Shown here: piece after piece, positions 38,061 to 48,704 of the stretch
Position numbering within the stretch: the first letter of the stretch is position 1
Layout: each line of letters starts with the position of its first letter
Origin: Cyanobium sp. NIES-981
GTDB taxonomy: Bacteria; Cyanobacteriota; Cyanobacteriia; PCC-6307; Cyanobiaceae
Direction: 5' to 3'
NCBI GenBank assembly: GCA_945896675.1
Contig: CAMDEM010000013.1
Coordinates: 1 to 64,000, forward strand
Length of the DNA stretch: 64,000 nt
Position numbers and translations under genes: made by a program
The notes under the pieces: generated by a model
The model's database searches: none
Told to the model about the DNA's origin: nothing
What the model saw: only the letters and a program-made list of their open reading frames with translations

Positions 38061-39562
38061 TGGATTCCCTGATGTTGTTGTTGGTGCTGCTGCTGCCCCT
38101 GGGGGCAGGGGTGGCCATTCCCGTGCTCAATCCCCAGCTGGCCCGCCCCGTTGCCCTGGCCGTGGCCGCGGCCCAAGTGGCCCTTGGCCTGGTGATGGCC
38201 CTGGGAGCGCAGGACCTTTCGGCCTATGCGATCACCCAGAGCTGGCTGCCCCAGCTCGGCCTGGCCTTGGATCTGGGCCTGGATGGGGTCTCGCTGCCCC
38301 TGGTGCTGCTGGCGTCAGCCCTCACCGCCATGGCGGTCTTGGCCACTCCCGCGAACCAAGAGCGCCCGCGCTTCTATTTCTCCTTGCTGTTGGCCACAAA
38401 CCTGGGTTTGGTGGGGGCTTTTTTGGCCCGCAATGCCCTGCTGTTTGTCTTCGCCTATGAGCTGATCTTGATCCCCACCACCCTGTTGGTCGCCTCCTTC
38501 GGTGGGACCAAGCGGGCCGGGGCGGCCGTGCGCTTCCTCACCTACGGGGCGGCCTCTGGCCTCACCTTGCTGGCGGCGGTGTTGGCCTTTGTTTGGCTCC
38601 AGCCCGGTGCTGGATCAGGGCAGGGGGCCTTCAGCTTTGCCTACGCCGACCTGGCCCAGCACGCGCTTTCACCAGAGAACCAGCGCTGGGTGATGGCCTT
38701 GGTGCTCTTGGCCTTTGGCCTGAAGCTGCCGGTCGTGCCCTTGCACGGCTGGCAGCCAGCCACCTACAGCCAGGCTCCCACCCCGGTGGCGATGATGCTC
38801 AGTGGTGCCGTGTCCAAAATGGGGGCCTACGGGCTGCTGCGTTTTGGCCTCGAGCTTCTGCCCGACACCTGGGCCGCCTGGTCGCCCTGGATTGCGGCGG
38901 TTGGAGCGATCAGCGCCATCTACGGCGCCCTCAACGCCATCGCCCAGCTCGACATGCGCCGGTTGGTGGCCTACAGCTCCCTGGGACACATGGGCATGTT
39001 GGTGTTGGCCCTGGCGGCGGCCACGCCGTTGAGCCTCCAGGGGGTGGTGGCCCAGATGCTGGCCCATGGCTTGATCATTGCCCTGCTCTTCTGTGTGGTG
39101 GGAATGATTGAGGCCAAAACGGGCACCAGTTCCATTAGCGAGCTTTCCGGTTTGCTCAACCCCCAGCGGGGCCTGCCCTTCACCCTGGGGCTCTTGCTGC
39201 TGGGTTTGATGGCGGCGGCCGGGGTGCCAGGGCTGGCTGGTTTTGTGGCCGAATTGCTGGTGTTTGAAGGCAGCTGGACCGCCTTCCCCCTTCCCACCTT
39301 GGTTTGTTTGGTGGCCTCCGGTTTGACGGCGGTCTATGCGGTGCGGCTGTTCAACCGGGTGGGTTTTGGTCGCCTCGACAACGCCCGGGCCGACTGGACA
39401 AGCACCACCTGGCCTGAGCGCTTGCCCGCCATGGTGCTTGCCGCCGCGGTGCTGATCGCGGGCGTCTGGCCCCAGTCCCTCACCGGATTGAGCGAAAGCA
39501 CAACAGCTGGCTTGGCAATCCGAACCGCTTTGGCCACGGCTACAGCCCCCCTGATTTCCTGA
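38060..39562 (+). CDS. ndhD3: NAD(P)H-quinone oxidoreductase subunit D (CO2-uptake type)
   Basis: LDLGLDGVSLPLVLLASALTAMAVLA, LPVVPLHGWQPATYSQAPTPVAMMLSG; starts in overlap with ndhF. Confidence 0.85.
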   Translation: MDSLMLLLVLLLPLGAGVAIPVLNPQLARPVALAVAAAQVALGLVMALGAQDLSAYAITQSWLPQLGLALDLGLDGVSLPLVLLASALTAMAVLATPANQERPRFYFSLLLATNLGLVGAFLARNALLFVFAYELILIPTTLLVASFGGTKRAGAAVRFLTYGAASGLTLLAAVLAFVWLQPGAGSGQGAFSFAYADLAQHALSPENQRWVMALVLLAFGLKLPVVPLHGWQPATYSQAPTPVAMMLSGAVSKMGAYGLLRFGLELLPDTWAAWSPWIAAVGAISAIYGALNAIAQLDMRRLVAYSSLGHMGMLVLALAAATPLSLQGVVAQMLAHGLIIALLFCVVGMIEAKTGTSSISELSGLLNPQRGLPFTLGLLLLGLMAAAGVPGLAGFVAELLVFEGSWTAFPLPTLVCLVASGLTAVYAVRLFNRVGFGRLDNARADWTSTTWPERLPAMVLAAAVLIAGVWPQSLTGLSESTTAGLAIRTALATATAPLIS

Positions 39563-39576
39563 TTCGCCCCTAAGCC

Positions 39577-40875
39577 ATGACAGCCACCGTCACCGGGGTT
39601 CGCCCCGCCCTGATTCCGCCCTCAACCCATGCCTACGCCGAGGTGATCCATCGGCTCGAGGCGGGTGGATCGATGCTGCCGGACACGCCGGAAAATCTCC
39701 AGCAAATCATCGGCATCTACAAGGCCTATGCCGTGCCGATGGATTTCTATTGGCGCGATTTGCTCTACATCGCCGAGCGGGTCTTTCTCAACCCCCTGCC
39801 AGCCTTTAAATACTTCATCTCCCAGGAGTACCTGGATCTCCCCAACAGCTACGCCGGCGATCAATCGAAGCTGCGCATCTGGCGGGGCGGTGAGAAGGCC
39901 CACCCGGAGCTGCTGGAGTTCATGGCCAAGGGGGAAACCCGGGCCATGCCCAAGTTGTTGCACCACCTCTGGCACGACCGGGTGAACATGGAGTTCGCCG
40001 AGGCCTGCATGCAGGCCATGTTCTGGCACCAGGGCATGGGGGGGCGCTTCAACGACTACATCGCCAGCGATGCCTACCGGGCCAACGCCGATCGGGCCAT
40101 CAAGGCCTACTTCAAGGGCAACCTGGTGATGCTGGGGCTCTACAAGCTCTTCCCGGAGATGTTCCTTGAGCAGGTGCGCCAGCTCTCCTACACGGCAAAC
40201 CTCGGCCTCTTTTGGGAGGTGATGGCGCCGGTGTTCTTTGAGATGAGTGACCTCTACGACGAGGGCAAGATGACCAGCGTGCCCCAGGCCATGGACTTTC
40301 TGGTGAATGGCATTTTTGCCGTGGCGGGCCGGCCGATCTACCACCATGTCTTCATCGGTGGGGAGTGCATCGAGATCATTCCCAAGGGCGAGGGTTTCAC
40401 CTGGCTCTATGAGGCGGCCCTTCCCTACGTGGAGGCGGTGTTTTATCGCACCTCACCCTTTCGGGGCACCAAGAGCTACAACGCCCAGGCCCAGCAGGTG
40501 CCGGCCGACCAGGCCGATTTCCACTACGGAATTCTCTACGCCGATGTGTTCCCGGTGGGTTCGGCTGGCATCCCGCCCACCTTGCTGATGCAGGACATGC
40601 TGCATTTCCTGCCCCCCTATCTGCAGGAGCTCTACAAGCAGCATCGCCGCGGCGAGGAAGACCAGCTCATTCAGCTGGGGATCACCTTCCAACGCTCGAT
40701 GTACAACGTGACCTCGGCGGTGATCCAGGCCCTGCGCTGTGCCCTGCTCTATCCCCTCGACGACACCGACCCCGAGCACCTGATGGCCAACCGCCGCTTC
40801 TTTGAAGCCCAGATGGATCGCTTCCTGCGGCCTGAGGCACGCTTGAGCGACATCCAAACCCAGGACTACCGCTAG
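39577..40875 (+). CDS. cupA: CO2 hydration protein (CupA/ChpY family)
   Basis: MEFAEACMQAMFWHQGMGGRFNDYIASDAYRANADRAIKAYFKGN; gene order ndhF-ndhD-cup. Confidence 0.85.
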   Translation: MTATVTGVRPALIPPSTHAYAEVIHRLEAGGSMLPDTPENLQQIIGIYKAYAVPMDFYWRDLLYIAERVFLNPLPAFKYFISQEYLDLPNSYAGDQSKLRIWRGGEKAHPELLEFMAKGETRAMPKLLHHLWHDRVNMEFAEACMQAMFWHQGMGGRFNDYIASDAYRANADRAIKAYFKGNLVMLGLYKLFPEMFLEQVRQLSYTANLGLFWEVMAPVFFEMSDLYDEGKMTSVPQAMDFLVNGIFAVAGRPIYHHVFIGGECIEIIPKGEGFTWLYEAALPYVEAVFYRTSPFRGTKSYNAQAQQVPADQADFHYGILYADVFPVGSAGIPPTLLMQDMLHFLPPYLQELYKQHRRGEEDQLIQLGITFQRSMYNVTSAVIQALRCALLYPLDDTDPEHLMANRRFFEAQMDRFLRPEARLSDIQTQDYR

Positions 40876-40885
40876 GAGATCCACC

Positions 40886-41287
40886 ATGGCCACGATTCTT
40901 GAAACCGCCGCCGGCGCCGGGGTGTTCAGCACCCTCCTTGCTGCCGTGGATGCCGCCGGTCTGCGCGGTGCCCTGGAGAGCCCTGGGCCCTTCACGGTGT
41001 TCGCCCCGGTCGACGACGCCTTTGCCGCCTTACCCCCCGGCACGGTGCAGACCCTGGTCGACAATCCGCCCCAATTGGCGCGGATCCTCAAGTACCACGT
41101 GCTTTCCGGTGCCTATGACAAGGCCGAACTGGTGGCCCAAGCGGAATGGTCAAGTCTGGAAGGGGCACCCTTGCCCATTCGCCGCTCCGAGCCCTTTGAG
41201 GTGAAGAACGCCACGGTGGTGACCGCCGACATCGTCTGCGACAACGGCGTGGTGCATGTGATTGATCGGGTGATGCTGCCGGGCTAA
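40886..41287 (+). CDS. cupS: Fasciclin-domain protein (CupS-like)
   Basis: TILETAAGAGVFSTLLAAVDAAGLRGALESPGPFTVFAPVDDAFAALPPGTVQTL...LKYHVLSG. Confidence 0.85.
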   Translation: MATILETAAGAGVFSTLLAAVDAAGLRGALESPGPFTVFAPVDDAFAALPPGTVQTLVDNPPQLARILKYHVLSGAYDKAELVAQAEWSSLEGAPLPIRRSEPFEVKNATVVTADIVCDNGVVHVIDRVMLPG

Positions 41288-42465
41288 TGGGCAATTCCTT
41301 GCTCACCACCCTTCTGCTGTTGGTGGTGGGGGTTGGGTTCGCGAGGTTCACCGCGACCCGCCTTGCCCGCTGGGCCGTGCCCGCGATCGTGTTGGAGTTG
41401 GCGGTTGGCTTTGTGCTGGGCAACACGGTGTTGCCCTTCCCCCAGATTCGCCCCCTCTCTGGGCTGATGGAGCTGGGGGTCCTCACCTTGTTCTTCCAGG
41501 TGGGCCTGGAGGTTCGCGGCGGCCTGTTGGGATCCCGGCCCGCGGCGGTGCTGCGTACGGTGTTGCTCTCGGCCTTGACGCCCCTGCTGGCCTGGTGGCC
41601 CCTGCAGCAGGCCTTTGACCTGGAGCCCGCTGTGGCCCTGCTGTTCGTCGCAGCCTTGAGTGCCACCGGCACTGGTGTCACCTTGCGGGTGCTGGCCCAG
41701 CGGGATGCCCTCAACACGCCCTCGGGGCGGTTGCTTGTGGGGGTGTCGGTGCTCGACGATTTGCCCGCCATTGCCCTCTTGACCCTGGCCCTTGTGCTGG
41801 GCTCCCGGGTCGGCCCAGGCCCGGGCCTGCGGGGGCTCGTGCTGGGGGTCCTTGTGGCAGGGGCCAGCTTCCCCTTGAGCCGTTGGTGGGTGCGCCGCCA
41901 TGGCGCCCTTAAGCCCGATCCCCTGGGGGTGATCTTGCTGTTGATCGCCTGCAGTTGGCTCGGAGAGTTCACGGGGCTCACCAGTTTGTTGGGCGCCCTG
42001 TGGGGTGGGGTGCTGTTGGGCCGGTTGGCCCCCATGGCTGAAGCCAGCACCGAGGCGCGGGAACTGCGCAGTTCCTTGGCTTTGCTCTCCGATGTCTTTC
42101 TGCCTCTCTATTTCATCGGTGTGGGCATGCGCATTGAGCTTTCCACGCTCCAGCAGCTGGCCTCCTGGCAGATGGCGGTGGTGTTGACCGTGCTAGCCGT
42201 GCCCCTCAAATTGATCTGCGGTTTGGGTATTAGCCGCCGGGATCAGGCCGCCGGCGTGGATCGCTGGGTGGTGGTGTTCGGGTTGATTCCCCGGGGTGTG
42301 CCGGGGCTGGTGTTTGCTTCAACGGCCCTGGGAGCCGGTGTAATTTCCCCCTTGCAGTATTCGGCTTTGGTGTTGATGGTGATGGTCACCACGGTGCTTG
42401 GCTTGCTGTTACTCGGACAGCGTCTTCAAACCTTGAGCCCCTCTGCTCAAGCAGCAGAATCCTGA
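41287..42465 (+). CDS. Cation:proton antiporter (CPA2/KefB-like)
   Basis: LELAVGFVLGNTVLPF...LTLFFQVGLEVR...AALSATGTGVTLRVLAQ; TAATG overlap with cupS. Confidence 0.85.
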   Translation: MGNSLLTTLLLLVVGVGFARFTATRLARWAVPAIVLELAVGFVLGNTVLPFPQIRPLSGLMELGVLTLFFQVGLEVRGGLLGSRPAAVLRTVLLSALTPLLAWWPLQQAFDLEPAVALLFVAALSATGTGVTLRVLAQRDALNTPSGRLLVGVSVLDDLPAIALLTLALVLGSRVGPGPGLRGLVLGVLVAGASFPLSRWWVRRHGALKPDPLGVILLLIACSWLGEFTGLTSLLGALWGGVLLGRLAPMAEASTEARELRSSLALLSDVFLPLYFIGVGMRIELSTLQQLASWQMAVVLTVLAVPLKLICGLGISRRDQAAGVDRWVVVFGLIPRGVPGLVFASTALGAGVISPLQYSALVLMVMVTTVLGLLLLGQRLQTLSPSAQAAES

Positions 42466-42466
42466 A

Positions 42467-43867
42467 ATGAATTCTCCAGCGGGCCTGAATCCCTACGCGC
42501 TGCTGCAGCACTGGCGCCACCGGCTCACCGTGCCCCAGTTCACCATCGTGACGGGCTTGCTCGTGATTGTGGTGGGCACGTTTGTGCTGGCCTCACCGCT
42601 CTGCTCCAGCGATGACGTGGGCCTCTGGCAGGCGCTGTTCACGGTGACCTCTGCCATCACCGTGACGGGCCTGTCGATCATTGTGGTCGACCAGGATCTG
42701 ACCCTGTTCGGTCAGATGGTGCTGGCCGGCTTGATCGTGGTGGGTGGTCTGGGTTTGATGGTGATTACAACCTTCCTGCAGGGGTTTGTGCAGGGTCGCT
42801 CAGGCTTGCGGCGGCGGCTGGACAAGGGGCGCTCCCTCGATGAGTTTGGGGTTGGCGGCATGGGCCCCACCTTTAACAGGATCTTGTTCACGGCGACCTG
42901 CGTGATGGGCCTTGGCACCGTGGTGCTCTACGCCTTTGGCTTCACCGATATCGAGAACCCGGGTCGTCGGCTCTGGGCCTCGATGTTCCATGTGATTAGC
43001 GCGTACAACAATGCTGGCTTTGGCCTTTGGGCCAAGAACCTCGAGGCCTATCGCGACAACGGCGTCGTCAGTGGCGTCATCGCTTCCATGATCGTGATTG
43101 GCGGCATCGGCTGGCGCGTCACCAGCGACCTTGCCGCCAACCGTTTCCGGCGGCGGCGGTTGACTCTGCATACCCGCCTTGTGCTCCGGACCACCGCGTT
43201 GTTGATCGTGGTGGGGACCTTGGGATTGCTGGTGACCGAGCACTTCGGCTTTGACTCGGGCTCGATGGCTGCCTACAGCCTGTGGCAGAAGTTCCAGGTC
43301 AGCCTGTTCCAATCGATTACAACCCGCACAGCAGGGTTCAATACCATTCCCATGTCGGCCGCGGCGATCACGGATGCGGGTTTGCTGCTGATGATCGTGC
43401 TGATGTTTATCGGCGCCAGCCCCGGCGGCACCGGTGGGGGCATCAAAACCACCACCTTTGCCATCTTGATGGGGGCGACCCGCTCCACCCTGCAGGGGCG
43501 CCAAGACGTGCTGTTGCACCGCCGCCAGATTCCTGATGGCACGGTGCTCCGGGCCGTGGGGGTCACCTTGGCTTCGATCTTGTTTGTGGTGCTGATGGCC
43601 CTGTTGCTGGGGATTGGCCCCACGGCGGGAGGTCTTCCGGGTCGCCAGGCCTACAGCTTCATCGAGAAGCTGTTCACCTGCGTCTCTGCCTTCGGCACCG
43701 TGGGCTTGGACCTCGGGGTTACCGCCAACCTCAACCGCTGGGGGCAACTGGTGCTGATGGTGGGCATGTTTGTGGGTCGGGTGGGCATCCTGCTCCTGCT
43801 TTCTGCCTTCTATGGCAGCCGCCCGACGCCGCGGGTGGGCTATCCCCGCGAAGACATCTACGTGTAA
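42467..43867 (+). CDS. TrkH/KtrB family potassium/sodium uptake protein
   Basis: TSAITVTGLSIIVVDQDLTLFGQMV, FQSITTRTAGFNTIPM, GGTGGGIKTTTFAIL, VSAFGTVGLDLG filter-loop repeats. Confidence 0.95.
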   Translation: MNSPAGLNPYALLQHWRHRLTVPQFTIVTGLLVIVVGTFVLASPLCSSDDVGLWQALFTVTSAITVTGLSIIVVDQDLTLFGQMVLAGLIVVGGLGLMVITTFLQGFVQGRSGLRRRLDKGRSLDEFGVGGMGPTFNRILFTATCVMGLGTVVLYAFGFTDIENPGRRLWASMFHVISAYNNAGFGLWAKNLEAYRDNGVVSGVIASMIVIGGIGWRVTSDLAANRFRRRRLTLHTRLVLRTTALLIVVGTLGLLVTEHFGFDSGSMAAYSLWQKFQVSLFQSITTRTAGFNTIPMSAAAITDAGLLLMIVLMFIGASPGGTGGGIKTTTFAILMGATRSTLQGRQDVLLHRRQIPDGTVLRAVGVTLASILFVVLMALLLGIGPTAGGLPGRQAYSFIEKLFTCVSAFGTVGLDLGVTANLNRWGQLVLMVGMFVGRVGILLLLSAFYGSRPTPRVGYPREDIYV

Positions 43868-43940
43868 AGCGAGCCCATCTCGATCATCACAATCTCATTA
43901 CTTTCATTTCAATTTCACTACTTTCAACCCCATTTGAACC

Positions 43941-44666
43941 ATGGCTTCTGAAATGCAACCGATGAACCAGTGGTGGCAGCGTCGCCAGGGTGATGGTGGG
44001 GATCTCGGCGGGTTTGCTGTGATTGGGGTGGGGCGATTTGGTTCCTCGGTGTGCGCCGAGTTGCTCCGCTCCGGTGCGGATGTGTTGGCGATTGATTCCA
44101 GCCAGCGGGCCATCGATGAACTGCGTCAGGGTGAGCCGGCGATCGAGGCCCGCGTGGTGGATTGCACCGATGAGGAGGCCCTGCGCGCAGCGGGTGTCCT
44201 GGAGCTCTCCACGGTGGTGGTGGCCATCAGCGACCCCATTGAGGCGAGCATGACGGCCACCTTGATCTGTAAGGACGCCAAGGACACGAAGGTCCGTCAA
44301 GTGATTGCCCGGGCCACCAGTGACCTGCACCTCAAGATGCTGGAGCGGGTGGGGGCCGATCGGGTGGTGTTCCCCTCCAAGATGCAGGGCCAACGGCTGG
44401 GCATGGAGCTGGTGCGGCCCAACCTGCTCGAGCAGTTGCGCCTTGACGACCGCAACAGCATTGAGGAGATCAAGGTGCCTGGGACCTTTGTCGGTCAGTC
44501 CCTGCGCGAACTCAACCTGCGCAAGCACTACAAGGTGAGTGTTTTAGCGGTTGGTCCCAAGGGCCAACTCCAGGTCAACCCCCAGGCCTCCCACCTACTC
44601 CAGGCCGATGAGTTGTTGGTGGTGATGGGATCGAACGAAGCCCTGCGCTCGCTGCCTGGCAACTGA
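43941..44666 (+). CDS. TrkA/KtrA family potassium channel regulatory protein
   Basis: FAVIGVGRFGSSVCAELLRSGADVLAIDSSQRAIDEL, C-terminal RCK_C. Confidence 0.95.
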   Translation: MASEMQPMNQWWQRRQGDGGDLGGFAVIGVGRFGSSVCAELLRSGADVLAIDSSQRAIDELRQGEPAIEARVVDCTDEEALRAAGVLELSTVVVAISDPIEASMTATLICKDAKDTKVRQVIARATSDLHLKMLERVGADRVVFPSKMQGQRLGMELVRPNLLEQLRLDDRNSIEEIKVPGTFVGQSLRELNLRKHYKVSVLAVGPKGQLQVNPQASHLLQADELLVVMGSNEALRSLPGN

Positions 44667-44751
44667 GTTGGATAGCTAGGGCATGGGGTCGCCGGAACCC
44701 AACCGGTAACTTCGATCCCTATCCTTACCTCCGAATGCGATAAATCCAATT

Positions 44752-47514
44752 TTGGCTCGTCCCGCAGCGCCCGCTTGGCACAGCCTCCAGGGCGATGAGT
44801 GCCTAAGGCAACTCGAGGCCAGCCCTGAGGGGTTAACGACGGCCCAGGTTGCTGAGCGGTTGGCGCGCTACGGCCCCAACCGCCTGGAATTGGCGGCCGG
44901 GCGAAGCCCTTGGCAGATCCTTTGGGATCAGTTCAGCAATGTGATGTTGCTGATGCTCTTGGCCGTGGCAGCCGTTTCGGCGGTGGTTGCCTTTGTGGAA
45001 CAGAAGTTCCCCAAAGACGCCATCGCGATTGTGCTGATCGTGGGCTTGAACGGCCTGCTGGGCTATCTGCAGGAGAGCAAGGCCCAGCAAGCGCTGCTGG
45101 CCCTGCGCAACATGGCCCAGCCGATGGTCCAGGTTCGCCGCGATGGCCAATGGCAACGGCTGTCCAGTGAGGAGCTTGTCCTTGGCGATTTGATGCGCCT
45201 CGAGGCTGGCGACCGGGTGCCCGCCGATGCCCGGCTGCTGGAGGTGGCCGATTTGGGGGTGCGGGAGGCGGCCCTCACGGGGGAAGCGGAGGCTGTGTTT
45301 AAGCAGGCATCCCTTGTGCTGGATGAGTCTTGCTCCTTGCTTGAACGCAAGAACTGCCTGTTCCAGGGCACCGAAGTGGTGCGGGGCCGGGCCGTGGCCG
45401 TGGTCACCAGCACGGGTATGGCCACCGAGCTGGGCCAGATCGCCGAACTGATCAACACCGCCGGGGGTGAATCCACCCCCCTGCAGGAGCGTTTGGATGG
45501 CTTGGCCAAGGTGTTGGTGGGCAGCTCCCTGGCCCTGGTAGCCGTTGTTGTGCTGCTCGGCTGGTGGCTGGGTCAGCCCCTGCTGAATTTGTTGGAAGTG
45601 GCCCTGTCGATGGCGGTTGCCATCGTTCCCGAAGGATTGCCAGCCGTGATCACGGTCACCCTCGCCATTGGCACCCAGCGGATGGTGCAACACGCCGCCC
45701 TCATCCGAAGGCTGCCGGCGGTGGAGAGCCTGGGCTCGGTCACGGTGATTTGCTCCGACAAGACCGGCACCCTCACCCAGAACCGCCAGGTGGTGCAAAA
45801 CGTGCTTTGCGGTTCCTCAAACTTTGCAGTCACGGGCTTGGGCTATGAGCCCGTTGGCGACTTCAACGGTTCATCTTTGGTGCCCGCGCCTGGGGGCACG
45901 GAGGGAGCACCCCATGGCCTGCGCACCTTGCTCTTGCAAGCCGGGGTGCTTTGTAGCGATGCCGAACTGAAAAAAGATAGTGAAGGGGCCTGGGAGATCC
46001 TGGGCGATCCCACCGAAGGAGCCCTGCTGGTGGTTGCCGGCAAGGATGGCATCGATGATTTCGGCCTGCGCAACCGCTATCGCCGGGTTGGTGAGATTCC
46101 CTTCAGTTCCGAGCGCCAGTGGATGGCGGTTTGGGTTGAGGATCTCGAGGGATCCCTGCAGGCTCCTCTCGGTGTGGCCGCGGCAGGCTCCCAGCGTTTG
46201 CTGCTCAGCAAGGGCGCGCCGGAAGTGGTCCTCGAGGGCTGCAACCGCTGGATCGATGGTTCGGGGGTTGTGCCCCTCTCCGAAGCCCAGCGGGAATGGT
46301 GGCTTCAGCAAGCCCGGCAGTGGGCTGCCGCGGGCCTTCGGGTGCTCGCTTTTTCCTGTGCACCCCACCACCACGACTCTGACCAGGAGATCAAAGATCA
46401 GGTGCTGCTCGGCCTGATGGCCCAGCTGGATCCGGCTCGCCCTGAAGTAGCCCAAGCGGTGGCCACCTGCCGGCAGGCCGGGATTCGCCCCGTGATGATC
46501 ACCGGCGATCACCCGCTCACGGCCCGGGCCATTGGCTCCGGCATTGGCCTCACCGAAGCCAACGGCGAGGTGGTGCTTGGCCGTGAACTCGAGGCCTTGG
46601 ACGATGCGGGGCTCAGGGAGGTGGTGGCCCGCTGCAGCATCTACGCCCGGGTCCCACCCGAGCAGAAGCTCAGGATCGTGAAAGCCCTCCAAGCCAATGG
46701 TCAAGTGGTGGCCATGACAGGCGATGGGGTCAACGATGCACCGGCCCTGAAGCAGGCCCACATCGGGGTTGCCATGGGGATCACCGGCACCGAGGTGAGC
46801 AAGGAAGCAGCCGACATGGTGCTGCTCGACGACAACTTCGCCACCATCGTCAAGGCGGTTGAGCAGGGCCGCTTGGTGTATGCCAATATCCGCCGCTTCG
46901 TGAAATACATCCTCGGCAGCAATGTGGGCGAGTTGATTACCGTTGCGGCGGCACCGTTGCTGGGTCTGGTGGGGGTGCCCCTCTCCCCCCTGCAAATCCT
47001 CTGGATGAACCTGGTCACCGATGGGGTTCCGGCCCTGGCCCTGGCCCTGGAGCCTGGGGAGAAGGGTCTGATGCAGCGGCCCCCTGCCGTTCCTGGTGAG
47101 TCGATTTTTGCCCGGGGCATCGGCAGCTACATCCTGCGTATTGGCGTGGTGTTTGCCGTGATCGTGATCACCCTGATGGTGTGGGCTGCTCGGGCAGGCT
47201 TGCCCTGGCAAACCATGGTGTTCACCACCCTGTGCCTGGCCCAGATGGGCCACGCCCTCTCTGCCCGCAGCGACCGCCCCCTGATTCAGATGGACCCCTG
47301 GTCCAATCCCTGGTTGATTTGGGCCGTGCTGCTCACCTCGGGCCTGCAGATGCTGCTGCTGTATGTGCCCTGGCTTGCCAAGTTTTTTGGCACCACCCCG
47401 CTCACCCTCAACGAACTGTTGGTTTGCGTGGGAGTCAGCGCCGTCTTCTTTGTGTACCTGGAGCTTGAAAAGATTTGGCGCCTGTGGCGCCGTAGTGCCC
47501 ATGCGGATGCTTAG
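44752..47514 (+). CDS. Cation-transporting P-type ATPase (type II, calcium-ATPase-like), TTG start
   Basis: [60 protein letters not shown]. Confidence 0.95.
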   Translation: MARPAAPAWHSLQGDECLRQLEASPEGLTTAQVAERLARYGPNRLELAAGRSPWQILWDQFSNVMLLMLLAVAAVSAVVAFVEQKFPKDAIAIVLIVGLNGLLGYLQESKAQQALLALRNMAQPMVQVRRDGQWQRLSSEELVLGDLMRLEAGDRVPADARLLEVADLGVREAALTGEAEAVFKQASLVLDESCSLLERKNCLFQGTEVVRGRAVAVVTSTGMATELGQIAELINTAGGESTPLQERLDGLAKVLVGSSLALVAVVVLLGWWLGQPLLNLLEVALSMAVAIVPEGLPAVITVTLAIGTQRMVQHAALIRRLPAVESLGSVTVICSDKTGTLTQNRQVVQNVLCGSSNFAVTGLGYEPVGDFNGSSLVPAPGGTEGAPHGLRTLLLQAGVLCSDAELKKDSEGAWEILGDPTEGALLVVAGKDGIDDFGLRNRYRRVGEIPFSSERQWMAVWVEDLEGSLQAPLGVAAAGSQRLLLSKGAPEVVLEGCNRWIDGSGVVPLSEAQREWWLQQARQWAAAGLRVLAFSCAPHHHDSDQEIKDQVLLGLMAQLDPARPEVAQAVATCRQAGIRPVMITGDHPLTARAIGSGIGLTEANGEVVLGRELEALDDAGLREVVARCSIYARVPPEQKLRIVKALQANGQVVAMTGDGVNDAPALKQAHIGVAMGITGTEVSKEAADMVLLDDNFATIVKAVEQGRLVYANIRRFVKYILGSNVGELITVAAAPLLGLVGVPLSPLQILWMNLVTDGVPALALALEPGEKGLMQRPPAVPGESIFARGIGSYILRIGVVFAVIVITLMVWAARAGLPWQTMVFTTLCLAQMGHALSARSDRPLIQMDPWSNPWLIWAVLLTSGLQMLLLYVPWLAKFFGTTPLTLNELLVCVGVSAVFFVYLELEKIWRLWRRSAHADA

Positions 47515-47660
47515 CGCACTCGCTGCGATGGCTAAGGAGGCGGCGTCGGGGTGCCTCCAGGCTGGGTATCAAATGGCACTTGGGAACCGTTCATTTGGGT
47601 AAGGGAGGGAAAGGGAGGGTCTCTAGCGTTTACTCCAATGATTTGGTGCCTGCCTCAGCC

Positions 47661-48698
47661 ATGGCTTTTCGCCGTTTGTTCCAAGCCTTGAATCTCTTGC
47701 CCAGAACCCTGGGTGCCTTGGGCTTGCTCACCCTCCCTTTGGGATTGCCATCGCTGGCCAACGAGGTTGGCGTCTATTCAGGCCGGCACTACAACAGCGA
47801 TCAACAGCTCTACAAGCAATTCACCGCCAAAACCGGCATCAAGGTGAAGCTGCTGGAGGCAAAAGATGATGCCCTGATTGAGCGCCTGCGTAGCGAGGGA
47901 GAGAAGTCGCCCGCTGATGTGTTGGTGCTCGTGGATGCGGCAAGGCTGGATCGGGCCGCCGACCTGGGTCTGTTCCAGCGCACCCGTTCGTTCCAGCTGC
48001 TGCGCGATGTGCCCCTGGATTTACGGGATCCCAAGGGCCGCTGGTATGGCCTGACCCGCAGGCTCCGGGTGGTGGTGGTGAATCCCAAGCTGGTGAATCC
48101 TGCCAAGATCACCACCTATGCCGATCTCGCGAATCCCCAGCTCAAGGGCAAACTCTGCCTGCGGGATCGCAAGAGTGTTTATAACCAATCCCTGGTCGCC
48201 GATCAATTGATTTTGCGCGGTAGTGCCTTGACCACCAAGTGGGTGCAAGGGATGACAGCCAATGTCACCCAGCCCTATTTCACCTCTGATACTCCGTTGA
48301 TTCGTGCGATTGGCAAGGGCCAATGTGGGGTGGGCCTGGTGAACACCTATTACGTGGCCCGGATGCTCAACGGGGAAAGCGGTGCTGCCGATCGCGCCCT
48401 GGCCAGCCAGCTCAAGGTGATCTTCCCCAAGCCCGCCCAAGTGAACATCACCGGTGCCGGTGTGACCCGCTACGCCAAGAATCCTGAGGCAGCCCTGAAG
48501 TTGATTGAATTTCTGGCGTCCCCAACGGGGGGTCGCGGTTATGCCGAAGCCAACAACGAATATCCCCTGAAGGGCTATGGCGATAACGCCACCCTCAAGC
48601 GCTTTGGCCCCTTCAAGGGCGATGGGGTTTCGGCCCAGCAATTGGGGGCCAAAAATTCGGCTGCCATCAAGCTGATGGACGTCAGCGGCTGGAAGTAA
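47661..48698 (+). CDS. Iron(III) ABC transporter substrate-binding protein (FutA/IdiA-like)
   Basis: EVGVYSGRHYNSDQQLYKQFTAKTGIKVKLLEAKDDALIERLRSEGEKSPADVLVLVDAARL. Confidence 0.95.
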   Translation: MAFRRLFQALNLLPRTLGALGLLTLPLGLPSLANEVGVYSGRHYNSDQQLYKQFTAKTGIKVKLLEAKDDALIERLRSEGEKSPADVLVLVDAARLDRAADLGLFQRTRSFQLLRDVPLDLRDPKGRWYGLTRRLRVVVVNPKLVNPAKITTYADLANPQLKGKLCLRDRKSVYNQSLVADQLILRGSALTTKWVQGMTANVTQPYFTSDTPLIRAIGKGQCGVGLVNTYYVARMLNGESGAADRALASQLKVIFPKPAQVNITGAGVTRYAKNPEAALKLIEFLASPTGGRGYAEANNEYPLKGYGDNATLKRFGPFKGDGVSAQQLGAKNSAAIKLMDVSGWK

Positions 48699-48704
48699 GA
48701 GCCC

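Noticed and set aside
45871-47502. 543-aa minus-strand ORF opposite the P-type ATPase
   Set aside because: Antisense shadow of a well-supported gene
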